Counted from the first letter of the stretch, positions 53,018-63,990 are shown. The stretch: 64,000 nt of DNA from Pectobacterium brasiliense (GCF_016950255.1 NZ_JACGFN010000002.1:992001-1056000); one strand, 5' to 3'. Numbers and translations are program-made. The notes: generated from the sequence alone by a model not told the origin.

Positions 53018-53442
53018 TGTGCCGCCCATATATGCCTTATCAGACCGTTGACAAACCTATTCGCCGAATGAAAACGGGAGTAACGGAATAGAAGAGTAAA
53101 GCGTTTGCGCCATGGACAAAAACGTCAGGAACGTTTTTGAACGTCGCTTGCGACGGCCCTGGAAGGGGGAATCTCAGGGATGAGATTCCTATCTGCGCAA
53201 TCCGAGCTTACATGGACGTACTTGCAGCGTCTTTACGATCTATCCGTTACCCCCGCTCTGCGGACTTTGTCAGCAACCTCTTATACATATATGGGCAGCC
53301 AGACTTTTCAGTGCACGGATAGCCACATAGTAGAGAAGCACGGAGATGAGGTTTCCGCAGGAGTACCTCGCCTCGTGATAAGTCCGAGTATCTCGATCAA
53401 ACAGCAACGACGTCCCTGTCTTTTACGTATTTTGGAGCGTGA
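53018..53442. other. Intergenic region between rapA and rluA
   Basis: These 425 bp hold the three-hairpin element at 53112-53190. The remainder (53191-53442) has no supported gene: a 61-codon and a 111-codon frame overlap it and rluA in other frames but lack ribosome sites and family resemblance. The sequence after the hairpins includes GAGCTTACATGGACGTACTT, which looks like an intergenic repeat seen in enterobacteria, but this is memory only. The rluA promoter should lie near the end. Confidence 0.5.
53112..53190. repeat. Composite element of three perfect hairpins
   Basis: Three perfect inverted repeats follow one another: CAAAAACGT/ACGTTTTTG (53117-53139, loop CAGGA is shared with the arms' ends), CGTCGC/GCGACG (53142-53155), and GGAATCTCA/TGAGATTCC (53168-53189, loop GGGA). 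A 23-codon frame (53112-53183, MDKNVRNVFERRLRRPWKGE then SQG) runs through them but has no ribosome site. Spacing and perfection suggest an intergenic repeat family of this genus, similar in style to BIME or ERIC elements but not matching either. Confidence 0.65.
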
Positions 53443-54096
53443 ATGGAACCCTATAATCCGCCTACCGATCCCTGGTTGCATATTCTGTATCAGGATCAGC
53501 ACATCATGGTGGTGAATAAACCCAGCGGTCTGCTGTCGGTTCCCGGCCGTGCGCCAGAACACAAAGACAGCGTCATGAACCGTATTCAGGCTGACTATCC
53601 GACCGCAGAATCCGTACATCGTCTGGATATGGCAACCAGCGGCGTGATTGCCGTCGCCCTCACGAAAGCCGCGGAGCGCGAATTAAAGCGTCAGTTTCGC
53701 GAGCGTGAACCCAAGAAATCCTACCTTGCCCGCGTCTGGGGACACATGGCACAGGATGAAGGCGTCATCGACCTGCCTCTGATCTGCGATTGGCCGAACC
53801 GCCCGAAACAGAAAGTCTGCTTTGAAACAGGAAAAGCAGCGCAGACGGAGTATCAGGTACTTTCGCGTGACGCTGACGGTACAACACGCGTCAAGCTGAT
53901 GCCGATTACCGGTCGCTCCCACCAACTGCGTGTTCACCTGCTCGCACTAGGTCACCCTATCCTCGGCGATGGCTTTTATGCGCACCCCGATGCCAAAGCA
54001 CTCGCCCCCCGCCTTTTACTGCACGCACAAGAACTGGCTATCACCCACCCTGAATTCAATACCCCCATGCACTTTCGTTGCGAAGCGGATTTTTGA
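53443..54096 (+). CDS. rluA: RluA, 23S rRNA/tRNA pseudouridine synthase
   Basis: RluA makes pseudouridine at 746 of 23S rRNA and at 32 of several tRNAs. The conserved motif VHRLDMATSGVIAVA (catalytic Asp in RLD, about residue 64) and the later GRSHQLRVHLLALGHPILGD segment are present. Its 217 residues are the E. coli size (219). TGGAGCGTG precedes the ATG. Confidence 0.95.
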   Translation: MEPYNPPTDPWLHILYQDQHIMVVNKPSGLLSVPGRAPEHKDSVMNRIQADYPTAESVHRLDMATSGVIAVALTKAAERELKRQFREREPKKSYLARVWGHMAQDEGVIDLPLICDWPNRPKQKVCFETGKAAQTEYQVLSRDADGTTRVKLMPITGRSHQLRVHLLALGHPILGDGFYAHPDAKALAPRLLLHAQELAITHPEFNTPMHFRCEADF

Positions 54097-54179
54097 GGCA
54101 GATGCGCCGACGGTATTTGCAAATCGGTGTTTGCGGGAACGGTAAAACGGGGAAGGAGTAAGAAGAGGAAGGATGCGGA

Positions 54180-55070
54180 TTATTTTGTCTGACTCGCGCT
54201 TTTCAGCAGTTCATAGGCGGCCTGAATATCCTGCGCTTTGCGCTTGGCCATTTCCATCATCCTCGGCGAAAGCTTCTTGGCGACCAGCTTATCGGGATGA
54301 TGCTCGCTCATGAGTTTGCGATAGGCACGCTTAATCGTCACGGCGTCATCGCTGCTGCGCACGCCCAGCGTACGACAGGCACTTTCGACCGTTGGCCCAC
54401 GCGGCGGTGAAGCCGGGCGTTGGCCGCCATAAGAGTGTCCGTTGGAGTAGCCCCCGCTGGAGTGGCCGTTACTGCGTCGTTGATGCGATTTACCGTTCTG
54501 GCGTGACTGATTCTGCCGCGACTGTTGCCCCGTGCTACTTTCCATATTCCGCAGAAAGAACTCAAACTGCTCGCGCGTCACGCCCAGCTCATCGGCAATT
54601 ACATACAACACGCGTCGTTCATTTGGATGCAATACGCCATCAACAAACGCGACCTGAAGCTGAATTTCCAGAAACATCTTAATTAAATCAAAACGTCCCA
54701 GACAGGCATCGCGTAGCTTGCGTAATTTTATTCGCAGAGGGAAATGGCTGGTTTTTCCTTCACGGAAAGCCCGTTGAGCGGCCGTTCTGGCCTCACCAAA
54801 CAGCTCAAGGCGATCCATCATTTTGGTTGCGATCTTGATATCAGCTTCCGTCACCCGGCCTTTGGATTTGGTCAGGTGTCCCATGGCCTGAAAGGTCGTG
54901 AGAAAGAACAATGACTGACGGGTAGACTGAGCTGAGAAATAATCACGGCGACGCGATGCCCGGGCTTTGTCAATCCAATGCCCCATCAGTAAGCCCATGA
55001 TCATTCCCCAGATGCCAGCGCTTGAGACGATTCCCAGCGCCAACCCCAGCAACTTTCCCCAATACCGCAT
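54180..55070 (-). CDS. djlA: DjlA, membrane-anchored DnaJ-like co-chaperone
   Basis: DjlA stimulates DnaK at the inner membrane and affects envelope stress and capsule signalling. An N-terminal membrane segment (about residues 6-30) with a glycine dimer motif, a TerB-like middle domain (about 55-175) and a C-terminal J domain with the HPD motif ([12 protein letters not shown]) are visible. At 296 residues it is 25 longer than E. coli DjlA (271); the surplus is a Ser/Gly/Asn/Gln-rich linker (about 180-218). Confidence 0.94.
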   Translation of the reverse strand: MRYWGKLLGLALGIVSSAGIWGMIMGLLMGHWIDKARASRRRDYFSAQSTRQSLFFLTTFQAMGHLTKSKGRVTEADIKIATKMMDRLELFGEARTAAQRAFREGKTSHFPLRIKLRKLRDACLGRFDLIKMFLEIQLQVAFVDGVLHPNERRVLYVIADELGVTREQFEFFLRNMESSTGQQSRQNQSRQNGKSHQRRSNGHSSGGYSNGHSYGGQRPASPPRGPTVESACRTLGVRSSDDAVTIKRAYRKLMSEHHPDKLVAKKLSPRMMEMAKRKAQDIQAAYELLKSASQTK

Positions 55071-55255
55071 ATACTCCTCAAATCCTCATGCCGTCAGCCA
55101 AAAATTGCTTTATCATACCTGTCATTTATCTTTGCACCTAACGGCGGTGCGTATAGGCGGTGGGGATTTAACACTGGCGCGACGCTAACGAGTGATATAG
55201 TCTCTGACCGTTTGCCGGCATGATGCCCCTGATGACGGAACACCTGATACCACGT

Positions 55256-57619
55256 ATGAAAAAAAGTTTCCCAACTCTGCTGGCCACTCTGGTTTGGTCG
55301 GCGCTTTACAGTCAGCACGCGCTGGCCGATCTCGCTGAACAGTGCATGCTGGGTGTACCTACGTACAACAGACCGCTGGTAACAGGCGATCCTAATCAGC
55401 TGCCGGTCAATATTCAGGCCGACAAAACCGAAGCCAATTATCCCGACAACGCCAAATTCATCGGCAATGTTAACATCCAGCAGGGCAACAGCGTCATGAC
55501 CGCCGAGCAGGTGGAACTGAACCAGTTGGATCCGACAACGCAGGGTAGCACGCCAACGCGTACCATTACTGCAACGGGAAATGTCCACTACGACGACAAT
55601 CAGGTTATCCTGAAAGGCCCTAAAGCCTGGGCCAACCTGAACACCAAAGATACCGACGTCTATGAAGGCGACTATCAGATGGTGGGCCGTCAAGGGCGTG
55701 GTTCCGCCGACAAAATGAAAATGCGTGACAGCAATCGCTACACCATTCTGGAAAACGGCTCCTTCACTTCCTGTCTGCCGGGAGATAATAGCTGGAGTGT
55801 CGTCGGTTCGGAAGTGATTCAAGACAGAGAAGAGCAGGTTGCTGAAATCTGGAACGCACGTTTCAAGATTGCTGGCGTACCGGTGTTCTATAGCCCGTAT
55901 TTACAGCTTCCTATCGGCGATAAACGACGCTCTGGCTTCCTGATCCCCAATGCAAAATATGGTAGCAGCAATGGCTTCGAACTGCTGACGCCCTATTACT
56001 GGAATATTGCCCCTAATTTTGACGCCACGATCACACCGCATCTGCAAACTAAGCGTGGTATGCAGTGGCAGAACGAATTCCGTTACCTGACCACACCGGG
56101 CCTTGGTGTCATTCAGTTCGACTGGCTGCCCAGCGACAATGAATACGCCAAAATCTCACCACAAGACGATAACGATACTCGCTGGCTGTTCCACTGGGGT
56201 CACAGCGGCGTGATGGATCATGTGTGGCGCTTTAACGCAGACTACACAAAAGTCAGCGACGATCGCTACTTCACCGATCTGGATTCACATTACGGTTCGA
56301 CTACCGATGGCTACGTCGCCCAAAAGCTCAGTGCAGGCTATGCGAACCAAAACTGGAATACCACGGTGTCCACCAGACGGTTCCAGGTCTTTTCCAACGC
56401 AACCAGCCGTGATGTCTACCGTGCTGAGCCGCAGCTCGATATCAATTATTACCAGAATGATATCGGCCCGGTTGATATGCATCTTTATGGTCAGGCGGTA
56501 AAATTTACCAACGTCAACGACAACCGGCCGGAAGCGACTCGTCTGCACGTTGAGCCAACGCTGAATCTCCCGCTGGCAAACCGCTGGGCTAGCCTGAATA
56601 CCGAAGCCAGGCTGTTGGCGACGCACTATCAACAGGACAATCTGGATCGCTATCGTGCCGATCCTACCGTCAACGACGTCAATAAAAACGCACTCCAGAG
56701 TTCCGTTAACCGCGTCATGCCGCAATATAAAGTCGATGGCAAAATGGTCTTTGAGCGTGAAATGGACTGGTCGCAGGCCTATACCCAGACGCTGGAACCT
56801 CGCGCGCAGTACCTGTATGTGCCTTATCGCGATCAGAGCAGCATCCATACCTATGACTCCACGCTGATGCAGACCGATTATTCCGGCCTGTTCCGCGATC
56901 GCAGCTATAGCGGCCTGGATCGCATCGCGTCCGCGAATCAGATTGCGACCGGTGTCACTACGCGTATTTATGATGATGCGTTGGTTGAACGTTTTAACGC
57001 TTCTATTGGTCAAATCTATTACTTCGATCGTCCACGTACCGGTGACCGCAATACGTCACTCGATAAAAGTGATAACAACGGCAGCCAGGTGTGGGCCGGT
57101 GATTCATTCCTGAAAATCGATGACAGCTGGGGCATTCGCGGGGGTCTGCAATACGACAATCGTCTGAACGAAGTCGCGCTGGGCGACGCCGTGTTAGAAT
57201 ACCGTCGCGATGCGGAGCGTCTGGTGCAGTTGAACTACCGTTACGCCAGCCCTGAATACATTCGCGACATGTTGCCGAACGTGACAAATCAGGGTTCTCA
57301 GCAAGGTATTTCGCAGGTCGGTGTCACCGCGAGCTGGCCGATCGTCGAGCGTTGGGCGGTGGTTGGGGCTTATTATTACGATACCAAGGCTAATCAGCCA
57401 GCAAACCAGCTGATTGGTTTACAGTACAATACCTGCTGTTGGGCTGTGAGCGTCGGTTATGAACGTAAAATTACCGACTGGAACAGCGCAAGCCGCAGCA
57501 GCGAATACGACAACAAAGTGTCGTTTAATATCGAATTACGTGGTTTAAGCAGCAATTACAGTCTGGGTTCCGACAAAATGCTGCGTTCAGGTATTTTGCC
57601 TTACCAGCGCGCATTCTGA
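55256..57619 (+). CDS. lptD: LptD, LPS outer-membrane translocon
   Basis: LptD, with LptE, inserts lipopolysaccharide into the outer leaflet. A signal peptide of about 24 residues (ends SQHALA) precedes the OstA-like jellyroll domain (about 40-200) and the large 26-strand barrel. The four disulphide cysteines are visible: Cys30 in LAEQCML, the one in FTSCLPG, and the pair in YNTCCWA. The start at 55256 ([13 protein letters not shown]) matches E. coli; earlier in-frame ATGs are ignored. It has 787 residues and leads the lptD-surA-pdxA-rsmA-apaG-apaH run. Confidence 0.96.
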   Translation: MKKSFPTLLATLVWSALYSQHALADLAEQCMLGVPTYNRPLVTGDPNQLPVNIQADKTEANYPDNAKFIGNVNIQQGNSVMTAEQVELNQLDPTTQGSTPTRTITATGNVHYDDNQVILKGPKAWANLNTKDTDVYEGDYQMVGRQGRGSADKMKMRDSNRYTILENGSFTSCLPGDNSWSVVGSEVIQDREEQVAEIWNARFKIAGVPVFYSPYLQLPIGDKRRSGFLIPNAKYGSSNGFELLTPYYWNIAPNFDATITPHLQTKRGMQWQNEFRYLTTPGLGVIQFDWLPSDNEYAKISPQDDNDTRWLFHWGHSGVMDHVWRFNADYTKVSDDRYFTDLDSHYGSTTDGYVAQKLSAGYANQNWNTTVSTRRFQVFSNATSRDVYRAEPQLDINYYQNDIGPVDMHLYGQAVKFTNVNDNRPEATRLHVEPTLNLPLANRWASLNTEARLLATHYQQDNLDRYRADPTVNDVNKNALQSSVNRVMPQYKVDGKMVFEREMDWSQAYTQTLEPRAQYLYVPYRDQSSIHTYDSTLMQTDYSGLFRDRSYSGLDRIASANQIATGVTTRIYDDALVERFNASIGQIYYFDRPRTGDRNTSLDKSDNNGSQVWAGDSFLKIDDSWGIRGGLQYDNRLNEVALGDAVLEYRRDAERLVQLNYRYASPEYIRDMLPNVTNQGSQQGISQVGVTASWPIVERWAVVGAYYYDTKANQPANQLIGLQYNTCCWAVSVGYERKITDWNSASRSSEYDNKVSFNIELRGLSSNYSLGSDKMLRSGILPYQRAF

Positions 57620-57715
57620 TGTCATGCAGAGTGCTTAGCCGATAAGGGCCACAGGCTGTCTCACTGAAACGTTGGAACTTTTAACCCGCCTTGCGGATGA
57701 AATAATGGGAAAGGT

Positions 57716-59011
57716 ATGAAGAACTGGAGAACGCTTATTCTCGGATTGGCACTGAGTGCCTCTACCGCGTTCGCAGCACCACAGGTGGTTGATAAAGTCG
57801 CAGCAGTAGTCGACAACAGCGTCGTGTTGGAAAGTGATGTAAACAGTCTTTTGCAGTCGGTAAAACTGAACGCCCAGCAGGCCGGGCAACAGTTGCCGGA
57901 TGACGCCACGCTGCGTCATCAGATTACCGATCGCCTGATCATGGATAACATCATCCTGCAAATGGCGCAGAAGATGGGTATCCAGGTGACGGATGAGCAG
58001 TTGAATCAGGCGATTACCAATATTGCCGCTCAGAACCGGATGTCTCTGGACCAGCTAAAAAGCCAGCTGGCTTATGAAGGTCTGAACTACAACACTTACC
58101 GTAACCAGATTCGCAAAGAGATGCTGATTTCGGAAGTGCGTAACAACGAAGTCCGCCGTCGCATTACCGTGCTGCCACAGGAAGTCGATACGCTGGCTAA
58201 GCAAATCGCCACCCAGACCGGTGAAAACGATGAGCTGAATCTGAGCCACATTCTGATCCCATTATCAGAAAACCCGACTCAGCAGCAGGTTGATGAGGCG
58301 GAAAACCTGGCAACGTCGCTGGTGAAACAAATCAATGAAGGCGCGGATTTTGGCAAGTTGGCCATTACCTATTCCGCAGACTCTCAGGCGCTGAAAGGCG
58401 GCCAAATGGGCTGGGGCAAGTTGCAAGAGATCCCAACGCTGTTTGCTGAACGCTTAACACAGGCGCAGAAAGGTCAGGTCGTTGGCCCGATCCGTTCTGG
58501 TGTGGGTTTCCACATTCTGAAAGTGAACGATATTCGTGGCGGTAACAAAAGCGTATCGGTAACCGAAACGCATGCTCGCCATATTCTGATCAAACCGTCT
58601 GTCGTCATGACGGACAGCCAGGCGCAAGCCAAGCTGGCCGAAGTGGCACAGCAGATCAAAAACGGCAGCACTGATTTTGCCTCACAAGCCAAACTGCTCT
58701 CCCAGGATCCCGGTTCAGCGAATCAGGGCGGCGACCTTGGCTGGGCTTCTCCAGATATGTACGATCCGGCCTTCCGCGATGCGTTGTTGAAACTGAAGAA
58801 AGGCGAAATCAGCCAGCCTGTTCATTCCTCTTTTGGCTGGCACCTGATTCAGTTGCTAGACACCCGTCAGGTTGATAAAACCGACGCGGCGCAAAAAGAG
58901 CAAGCGTACCGTATGATCTTTAATCGTAAATTCGCTGAAGAAGCGCAAACCTGGATGCAGGAACAGCGTGCAGCGGCCTATGTCAAAGTGATTAATGGTG
59001 CCACTAACTAA
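57716..59011 (+). CDS. surA: SurA, periplasmic chaperone and peptidyl-prolyl isomerase
   Basis: SurA escorts outer-membrane proteins, including LptD, across the periplasm. A signal peptide ending STAFA (about residue 20) is followed by the N-terminal chaperone domain. Two parvulin domains follow: P1 beginning near [10 protein letters not shown] and P2 near [16 protein letters not shown]-terminal helix ends the 431 residues (428 in E. coli). The stop shares a base with the pdxA start. Confidence 0.96.
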   Translation: MKNWRTLILGLALSASTAFAAPQVVDKVAAVVDNSVVLESDVNSLLQSVKLNAQQAGQQLPDDATLRHQITDRLIMDNIILQMAQKMGIQVTDEQLNQAITNIAAQNRMSLDQLKSQLAYEGLNYNTYRNQIRKEMLISEVRNNEVRRRITVLPQEVDTLAKQIATQTGENDELNLSHILIPLSENPTQQQVDEAENLATSLVKQINEGADFGKLAITYSADSQALKGGQMGWGKLQEIPTLFAERLTQAQKGQVVGPIRSGVGFHILKVNDIRGGNKSVSVTETHARHILIKPSVVMTDSQAQAKLAEVAQQIKNGSTDFASQAKLLSQDPGSANQGGDLGWASPDMYDPAFRDALLKLKKGEISQPVHSSFGWHLIQLLDTRQVDKTDAAQKEQAYRMIFNRKFAEEAQTWMQEQRAAAYVKVINGATN

Positions 59012-60012
59012 TGCAGACTGAGAGCAATACGCCACGCGTTGTGATCACCCCCGGCGAACCCGCCGGGATTGGCCCCGATCTGGTGATTGCTCTGGCTCAG
59101 CAGGCCTGGCCTGTAGAGCTCGTGATCTGTGCGGATCCTGACCTGTTACTCAGTCGCGCATTGCAGCTGTCTATGCCGCTGACGCTGCGTGACTATCAAC
59201 CCGGCCAGCCCGCACAGCCACAACAGGCGGGTAGCCTGACCATCCTGCCGATCGCCGCACCGGCAACCATCATTCCAGGCCAATTGAATGTCGCTAACAG
59301 CGCTTATGTCGTTGAAACGTTGGCGCGTGCTTGCGATGGTTGCCTGAACGGTGAATTCGCCGCGCTGATTACCGGCCCGGTGCATAAAGGCATTATCAAC
59401 GATGCCGGCGTCCCCTTCAGCGGACACACTGAGTTTTTCGCCGATCGCAGCCGCTGTGACCGTGTCGTCATGATGCTGGCAACAGAAGAACTGCGCGTTG
59501 CCTTAGCGACCACGCATCTTCCGCTTGCAGCCGTTTCTGCGGCGATTACCCGCCAGAGCCTGCACGAAGTCATCACGATTTTGCATCATGATTTGCAGAC
59601 AAAATTCGGCATCGTTCAACCACAGATCTATGTCTGCGGATTGAATCCTCATGCCGGCGAAGGCGGCCATATGGGCCGTGAAGAGCTAGATGTGATTAAC
59701 CCAGCGCTGGACGAACTCCGGCAACAGGGCATCACGCTGGTTGGGCCGTTGCCTGCCGACACGCTTTTCCAGCCAAAGTATCTGCAGCACGCTGACGCCG
59801 TTTTGGCGATGTATCACGATCAAGGGCTCCCGGTTCTGAAATATCAGGGCTTCGGGCGCGCCGTTAATATCACGCTGGGGTTACCTTTTATTCGTACGTC
59901 GGTCGATCACGGTACAGCGCTTGAGCTGGCCGCAACCGGCAGCGCCGACCCCGGCAGCTTCATCACGGCATTAAATCTTGCCATTAAAATGATAAAACAC
60001 AGTAATGAATAA
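59011..60012 (+). CDS. pdxA: PdxA, 4-hydroxythreonine-4-phosphate dehydrogenase
   Basis: PdxA oxidises 4-phosphohydroxy-L-threonine in pyridoxal phosphate synthesis. Metal-binding histidines are seen in [23 protein letters not shown] and [13 protein letters not shown]. The 333 residues (329 in E. coli) start at an ATG coupled to the surA stop (TAATG). The last 8 bp overlap rsmA. Confidence 0.96.
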   Translation: MQTESNTPRVVITPGEPAGIGPDLVIALAQQAWPVELVICADPDLLLSRALQLSMPLTLRDYQPGQPAQPQQAGSLTILPIAAPATIIPGQLNVANSAYVVETLARACDGCLNGEFAALITGPVHKGIINDAGVPFSGHTEFFADRSRCDRVVMMLATEELRVALATTHLPLAAVSAAITRQSLHEVITILHHDLQTKFGIVQPQIYVCGLNPHAGEGGHMGREELDVINPALDELRQQGITLVGPLPADTLFQPKYLQHADAVLAMYHDQGLPVLKYQGFGRAVNITLGLPFIRTSVDHGTALELAATGSADPGSFITALNLAIKMIKHSNE

Positions 60013-60823
60013 TCGCGTACACCAAGGTCACTTCGCCCGTAAACGTTTTGGGCAAAACTTTTTAAACGATCACTTCGTGATCGATAGCATCGTTTCGGCG
60101 ATTCATCCTCAACCGGGTCAAGCGATCGTTGAGATCGGTCCCGGCCTCGGCGCGTTGACCGCACCCGTTGGCGAACGGATGGATCGTTTTACCGTTATTG
60201 AGCTGGATAGGGATCTGGCCGCGCGGCTGGAAACGCATCCGACGCTGAAAGACAAGCTGACAATTATTCAGCAAGATGCCATGACGATCGATTTCGCCGC
60301 GCTCGCTGAACAAGCTGGGCAACCGCTGCGTGTTTTCGGCAACCTGCCGTATAACATTTCCACACCGCTGATGTTCCACTTGTTCACCTATACTCAATCT
60401 ATCCGCGACATGCACTTTATGTTGCAGAAAGAGGTGGTTAACCGCTTGGTGGCAGGGCCGAACAGTAAAGCCTTCGGACGCCTGAGCGTCATGGCACAGT
60501 ATTATTGTCAGATAATCCCTGTGCTTGAAGTACCACCAGAGGCATTCAAGCCCGCGCCTAAAGTTGATTCCGCCGTAGTGCGACTCGTTCCTCATGCCGA
60601 GATCCCCTACCCGGTCAGCGACATTCGCGTGCTGAGCCGCATCACAACGGAAGCGTTTAACCAGCGCCGTAAGACACTGCGTAACAGTCTGGGCAACCTG
60701 TTCACCCCGGAAATTCTCACCGAGCTGGGAATCGATGTCTCCAGCCGCGCAGAGAATGTGACCGTTGAACAATATTGCCGATTGGCGAACTGGTTGAGCG
60801 AGCATCCTGTAAAACAGGAATAA
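60005..60823 (+). CDS. rsmA: RsmA (KsgA), 16S rRNA adenine dimethyltransferase
   Basis: RsmA dimethylates A1518 and A1519 of 16S rRNA late in small-subunit assembly. It has [11 protein letters not shown] at the start, the SAM motif [11 protein letters not shown] (about residue 40) and the catalytic NLPYNIST motif. Its 272 residues match E. coli (273). The start overlaps pdxA by 8 bp and apaG follows 12 bp later. Confidence 0.96.
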   Translation: MNNRVHQGHFARKRFGQNFLNDHFVIDSIVSAIHPQPGQAIVEIGPGLGALTAPVGERMDRFTVIELDRDLAARLETHPTLKDKLTIIQQDAMTIDFAALAEQAGQPLRVFGNLPYNISTPLMFHLFTYTQSIRDMHFMLQKEVVNRLVAGPNSKAFGRLSVMAQYYCQIIPVLEVPPEAFKPAPKVDSAVVRLVPHAEIPYPVSDIRVLSRITTEAFNQRRKTLRNSLGNLFTPEILTELGIDVSSRAENVTVEQYCRLANWLSEHPVKQE

Positions 60824-60835
60824 CTGGAGTTCATC

Positions 60836-61213
60836 ATGATTAATGCGCCCCGCGTTTGTGTACAGGTTCAGAGCTTCTATGTGGAATCACAATCGGAGCC
60901 TGATGAAGAACGTTTCGTGTTTGCTTACACGATTACGGTTCGCAATCTGGGGCGTCATGAAGTCCAGCTTTTGGGACGTTATTGGCTGATCACCAACGGT
61001 AACGGTCGCCAGACTGAAGTTCAGGGTGAAGGTGTCGTCGGTGAGCAGCCGATTATCCAGCCCGGCGGCGAATTCCAATATACCAGCGGTGCCGTCATCG
61101 AAACGCCTCTCGGTACGATGGAAGGCCACTACCATATGGTTGACCATCAGGGTAAAGCGTTTCAGGTTTCCATCCCCGTTTTCCGTCTGGCTATTCCTTC
61201 ACTGATACATTAA
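60836..61213 (+). CDS. apaG: ApaG, FN3-like fold protein
   Basis: ApaG is a small beta-sandwich protein of uncertain role, conserved between rsmA and apaH in enterobacteria. Its 125 residues are the E. coli length and include [20 protein letters not shown] and the [18 protein letters not shown] loop. TGGAG lies 8 nt before the ATG. It is 2 bp from apaH, so the two are probably coupled. Confidence 0.93.
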   Translation: MINAPRVCVQVQSFYVESQSEPDEERFVFAYTITVRNLGRHEVQLLGRYWLITNGNGRQTEVQGEGVVGEQPIIQPGGEFQYTSGAVIETPLGTMEGHYHMVDHQGKAFQVSIPVFRLAIPSLIH

Positions 61214-61215
61214 TT

Positions 61216-62073
61216 ATGTCTACCTACTTAGTTGGCGATGTTCACGGCTGTTTAGTTGAACTCAAAGCGCTATTGGCGCAAGTTTCCTTTAATCCAGAGC
61301 AAGATACGCTCTGGCTAACTGGCGATTTAGTCGCACGCGGGCCGGATTCCCTCCTGGTTCTACGCTTTGTTCGCTCCCTCGGTTCCTCTGTTCGCATGGT
61401 GCTTGGCAATCACGATCTGCACCTGCTAGCCGTTTATGCAGGCATCAGCCGCAACAAGCCGAAAGATCGGCTCAACGAGCTCCTTACCGCGCCCGATGCA
61501 GACGAACTCATCAACTGGCTACGCCGCCAGCCGATCTTACAGGTCGATGACGATCTAAAGCTGGTGATGGCGCACGCGGGCATCACGCCGCAGTGGGATC
61601 TCCACACTGCACAGATGTGCGCACGCGAAGTCGAGTCGATCCTGAGCAGCGACAGCTACCCACTTTTCCTCGATGCCATGTATGGCGATATGCCGAACCA
61701 CTGGAGCCCGGAACTTAGCGGTCTGGCCCGTCTACGCTTTAGCACCAACGTCTTTACCCGTATGCGCTACTGCTTCTCCGGCGGGCAGTTGGATATGCTG
61801 TGTAAAGAGCCACCGAGTCAGGCTCCTTCTCTGCTAAAACCGTGGTTTGAGCTGCCGAGTCAGGTTGCCGGGGAATACGCTATTGCGTTCGGCCATTGGG
61901 CCTCGCTGGAAGGGAAAGGCACGCCGGAAAACATTTACGCGCTGGATACCGGGTGCTGTTGGGGAGGAGAGCTGACTATGCTGCGTTGGGACGATAAGCG
62001 TTATTTCACGCAACCGTCACTCTCATCAAATACCGAGCTTTCTGGCGATAGCGCACCCTTATCGGGTGAGTAA
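61216..62073 (+). CDS. apaH: ApaH, diadenosine tetraphosphatase
   Basis: ApaH splits Ap4A symmetrically into two ADP and removes Np4 caps from RNA. The metallophosphoesterase motifs are GDVHGC (7-12), [10 protein letters not shown] and GNHDLHLLA. The 285 residues (280 in E. coli) end in a serine-rich tail. It is the last gene of the lptD-to-apaH run. In E. coli folA follows, but no folA is found here. Confidence 0.95.
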   Translation: MSTYLVGDVHGCLVELKALLAQVSFNPEQDTLWLTGDLVARGPDSLLVLRFVRSLGSSVRMVLGNHDLHLLAVYAGISRNKPKDRLNELLTAPDADELINWLRRQPILQVDDDLKLVMAHAGITPQWDLHTAQMCAREVESILSSDSYPLFLDAMYGDMPNHWSPELSGLARLRFSTNVFTRMRYCFSGGQLDMLCKEPPSQAPSLLKPWFELPSQVAGEYAIAFGHWASLEGKGTPENIYALDTGCCWGGELTMLRWDDKRYFTQPSLSSNTELSGDSAPLSGE

Positions 62074-62449
62074 AGGCTCGAAAACCGTTGCTCCATCGCC
62101 AACCGTGCCAGAGTCATAGAAAGGGGAAAGTCGTTTCAGACTGAGCCTTTTTGGATGACGGTACGGCCAACGCCTCGGCGGGAATCGACCAGATGCCACC
62201 GCCAAGAAACCCGGACAGGCCGACGGCATCTACGCCGCCTGACGGCAATTCACGGCGGCGTGGATCGCTCAGTCGGTCAGTATTCAGATTACGGTTTCTA
62301 TTCGTCATGCTTACTGTCTCCTATCTATCAAACAAAGCGGCTTAACGACATTTCAATTGAACGACGAAAGCCGCTACTCATTTTCATACTAGCGATGATA
62401 GATGACGGAAATGTGACCCATTTCCGCTAAAAAATGGAGAATTCATCTC
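62074..62449. other. Intergenic region after apaH
   Basis: These 376 bp lie between apaH and the convergent ydcZ-like gene. They contain one small minus-strand frame with a good ribosome site (62114-62308). No clear terminator for apaH was found. Confidence 0.5.
62114..62308 (-). CDS. Hypothetical 64-residue protein
   Basis: A small frame with AGGAGA 9 nt before its ATG. The product is hydrophilic at its N-terminus (MTNRNRNLNTDRLSDPRRRE) and has a glycine-rich middle GLSGFLGGG. It has no family that I recognise and no clear membrane segment. It could be a real small protein; chance is a serious alternative. It lies on the same strand as the ydcZ-like gene downstream of it in transcription order. 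Confidence 0.35.
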   Translation of the reverse strand: MTNRNRNLNTDRLSDPRRRELPSGGVDAVGLSGFLGGGIWSIPAEALAVPSSKKAQSETTFPFL

Positions 62450-62974
62450 TCACTGTGACTGCTGATGGGTTGCCGCGGTGGGTTTTGTCTGCGGTTGAGA
62501 AGCAGCAGAATATTGCACCACCAGCATCCCCATCACGATTAACGCGACACCCGCGATTCGCCCCAGCGTCGCAGGCTTCACCGCCAACCCCATCAAACCA
62601 AAATGATCGATGATCAGCGATGCCACAACCTGCCCAACAATCACGCAGACAATAAAACCTGAGGCTCCGAGCTTTGGCGTCAGCAATAAGGCGGCGGTGA
62701 TATAGGCCACACCTGCCACGCCGCCCAGCCAGATCCACCACGGCCCCTGCAAGGCATTACCCAGTGCTGGCGTGGGCACCCGAGCAGCAAACAGAATCGG
62801 CAACAGCACGCAGATGCTGACCAGCAGTGAGACCAGCGTTGCCCAAAGTGGATGGCCTAACGAGCGCCCCAGCATCGCATTACTGGCAGCCTGAAAAGGC
62901 ACGATGCTCCCGGCGAATACCGCAATACCCAGCGGCAGCAATAATGAGAGAGAAAAAGAAGAGAATAACGACAT
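62450..62974 (-). CDS. YdcZ/DUF606-family membrane transporter
   Basis: A 174-residue protein with about five membrane segments, resembling the small DMT-type YdcZ (DUF606) family. The start FAGSIVPFQAASNAMLGRSL and the PWWIWLGGVAGVAYI segment are characteristic. The function is unproven; family members are thought to export small molecules. The ATG at 62974 has AGGGGG 5 nt upstream and is preferred to an open frame extending to 63136, which would overlap the LysR gene. It is divergent from that gene. Confidence 0.85.
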   Translation of the reverse strand: MSLFSSFSLSLLLPLGIAVFAGSIVPFQAASNAMLGRSLGHPLWATLVSLLVSICVLLPILFAARVPTPALGNALQGPWWIWLGGVAGVAYITAALLLTPKLGASGFIVCVIVGQVVASLIIDHFGLMGLAVKPATLGRIAGVALIVMGMLVVQYSAASQPQTKPTAATHQQSQ

Positions 62975-63084
62975 GGAGCCCCCTGATTCACAATATAAGT
63001 TCACAACGTAATTGGGATGTTCCAATACTCCATCATCCATTAAACTGATGGAAATTCGTAATTCATACGGAAGGCATTCACAGA

Positions 63085-63990
63085 ATGGATGATTTACGGC
63101 GTATCGATATGAATCTGCTGCTAACGCTTCATGCACTGTTGACGGAAAAACATGTCACGCGGGCAGCGCTGCGCCTGCACCGCAGCCAGCCTGCCGTCAG
63201 CCATTCACTAGCACAGCTTCGCCAGATTTTTAACGATCCGCTGTTAGTCCGGCGTGAAGTCGGTCTGACGCTAACGACCCGTGCACAAGCGCTACTCGGC
63301 CCGCTGGAACTCGCGCTTGATCAACTAAATGGCCTTATACAAGCTCCGCAGTTCGATCCGCGCCATAGCACGCGACATTTCCGTTTGGCGCTTTCTGATT
63401 ACGGTACGAATGCCGTTTTGCCAACGCTCATGCGGCATCTACGCGTGCAAGCTCCCGGCGTTTCGCTGGCCGTCAGTCATGCCGGCCGTGAAATGATGCT
63501 GGCACAGTTGATTGATGGCGAAATCGATTTAGGCCTCGGCGTATTTCCTGAACGCCCGCCTGAAGTACACGCCGAGCTTCTCTTTGAAGAACAGTTTGCC
63601 TGTCTGGCCGACCGCGCTACGCTGCCGGAAAACGGTACGCTATCGTTTGAGGCATGGCTGGAACGCCCACATGTTCTGGTCACCATGCATCCCGATTCAG
63701 CCAATGAAGTGGACAGCGCGCTTGCTGCAAGCGGCCTTTCGCGCAATGTCGTGCTGACGCTGCCCCACTGGCACGCCGCCATCAATCTCATTGCCAGTAC
63801 TGACCTGATTTTGACTGCCGCACGGCGCAGCATGGCCCACATCACTACGCCAGATTTGCACATTTTCCCGCCTCCTTTCGCGATACCCCATTTTGCCTTC
63901 CAGCAGGTGTGGCATACGCGACGCGAGAGCGATCCTGCGCATCGCTGGCTGAGACATGCCATTTGGGAAAGCTGTCAGGCGGGGAAGTAA
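63085..63990 (+). CDS. LysR-family transcriptional regulator
   Basis: The 301 residues begin MDDLRRIDMNLLLTLHALLT and carry the winged helix with RSQPAVSHSLAQLRQIFNDP. The effector-binding domain follows from about residue 90. It lies 110 bp from the divergent ydcZ-like gene and likely controls it; the inducer is unknown. AGGCAT precedes the ATG. Confidence 0.9.
   Translation: MDDLRRIDMNLLLTLHALLTEKHVTRAALRLHRSQPAVSHSLAQLRQIFNDPLLVRREVGLTLTTRAQALLGPLELALDQLNGLIQAPQFDPRHSTRHFRLALSDYGTNAVLPTLMRHLRVQAPGVSLAVSHAGREMMLAQLIDGEIDLGLGVFPERPPEVHAELLFEEQFACLADRATLPENGTLSFEAWLERPHVLVTMHPDSANEVDSALAASGLSRNVVLTLPHWHAAINLIASTDLILTAARRSMAHITTPDLHIFPPPFAIPHFAFQQVWHTRRESDPAHRWLRHAIWESCQAGK

Noticed and set aside
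52214..53029. 271-codon antisense frame over rapA
   Set aside because: Shadow of the rapA coding strand with low-complexity, histidine- and glutamine-rich translation and no ribosome site.
60062..60805. 247-codon antisense frame over rsmA
   Set aside because: Opposite to a certain gene and without a recognisable domain.
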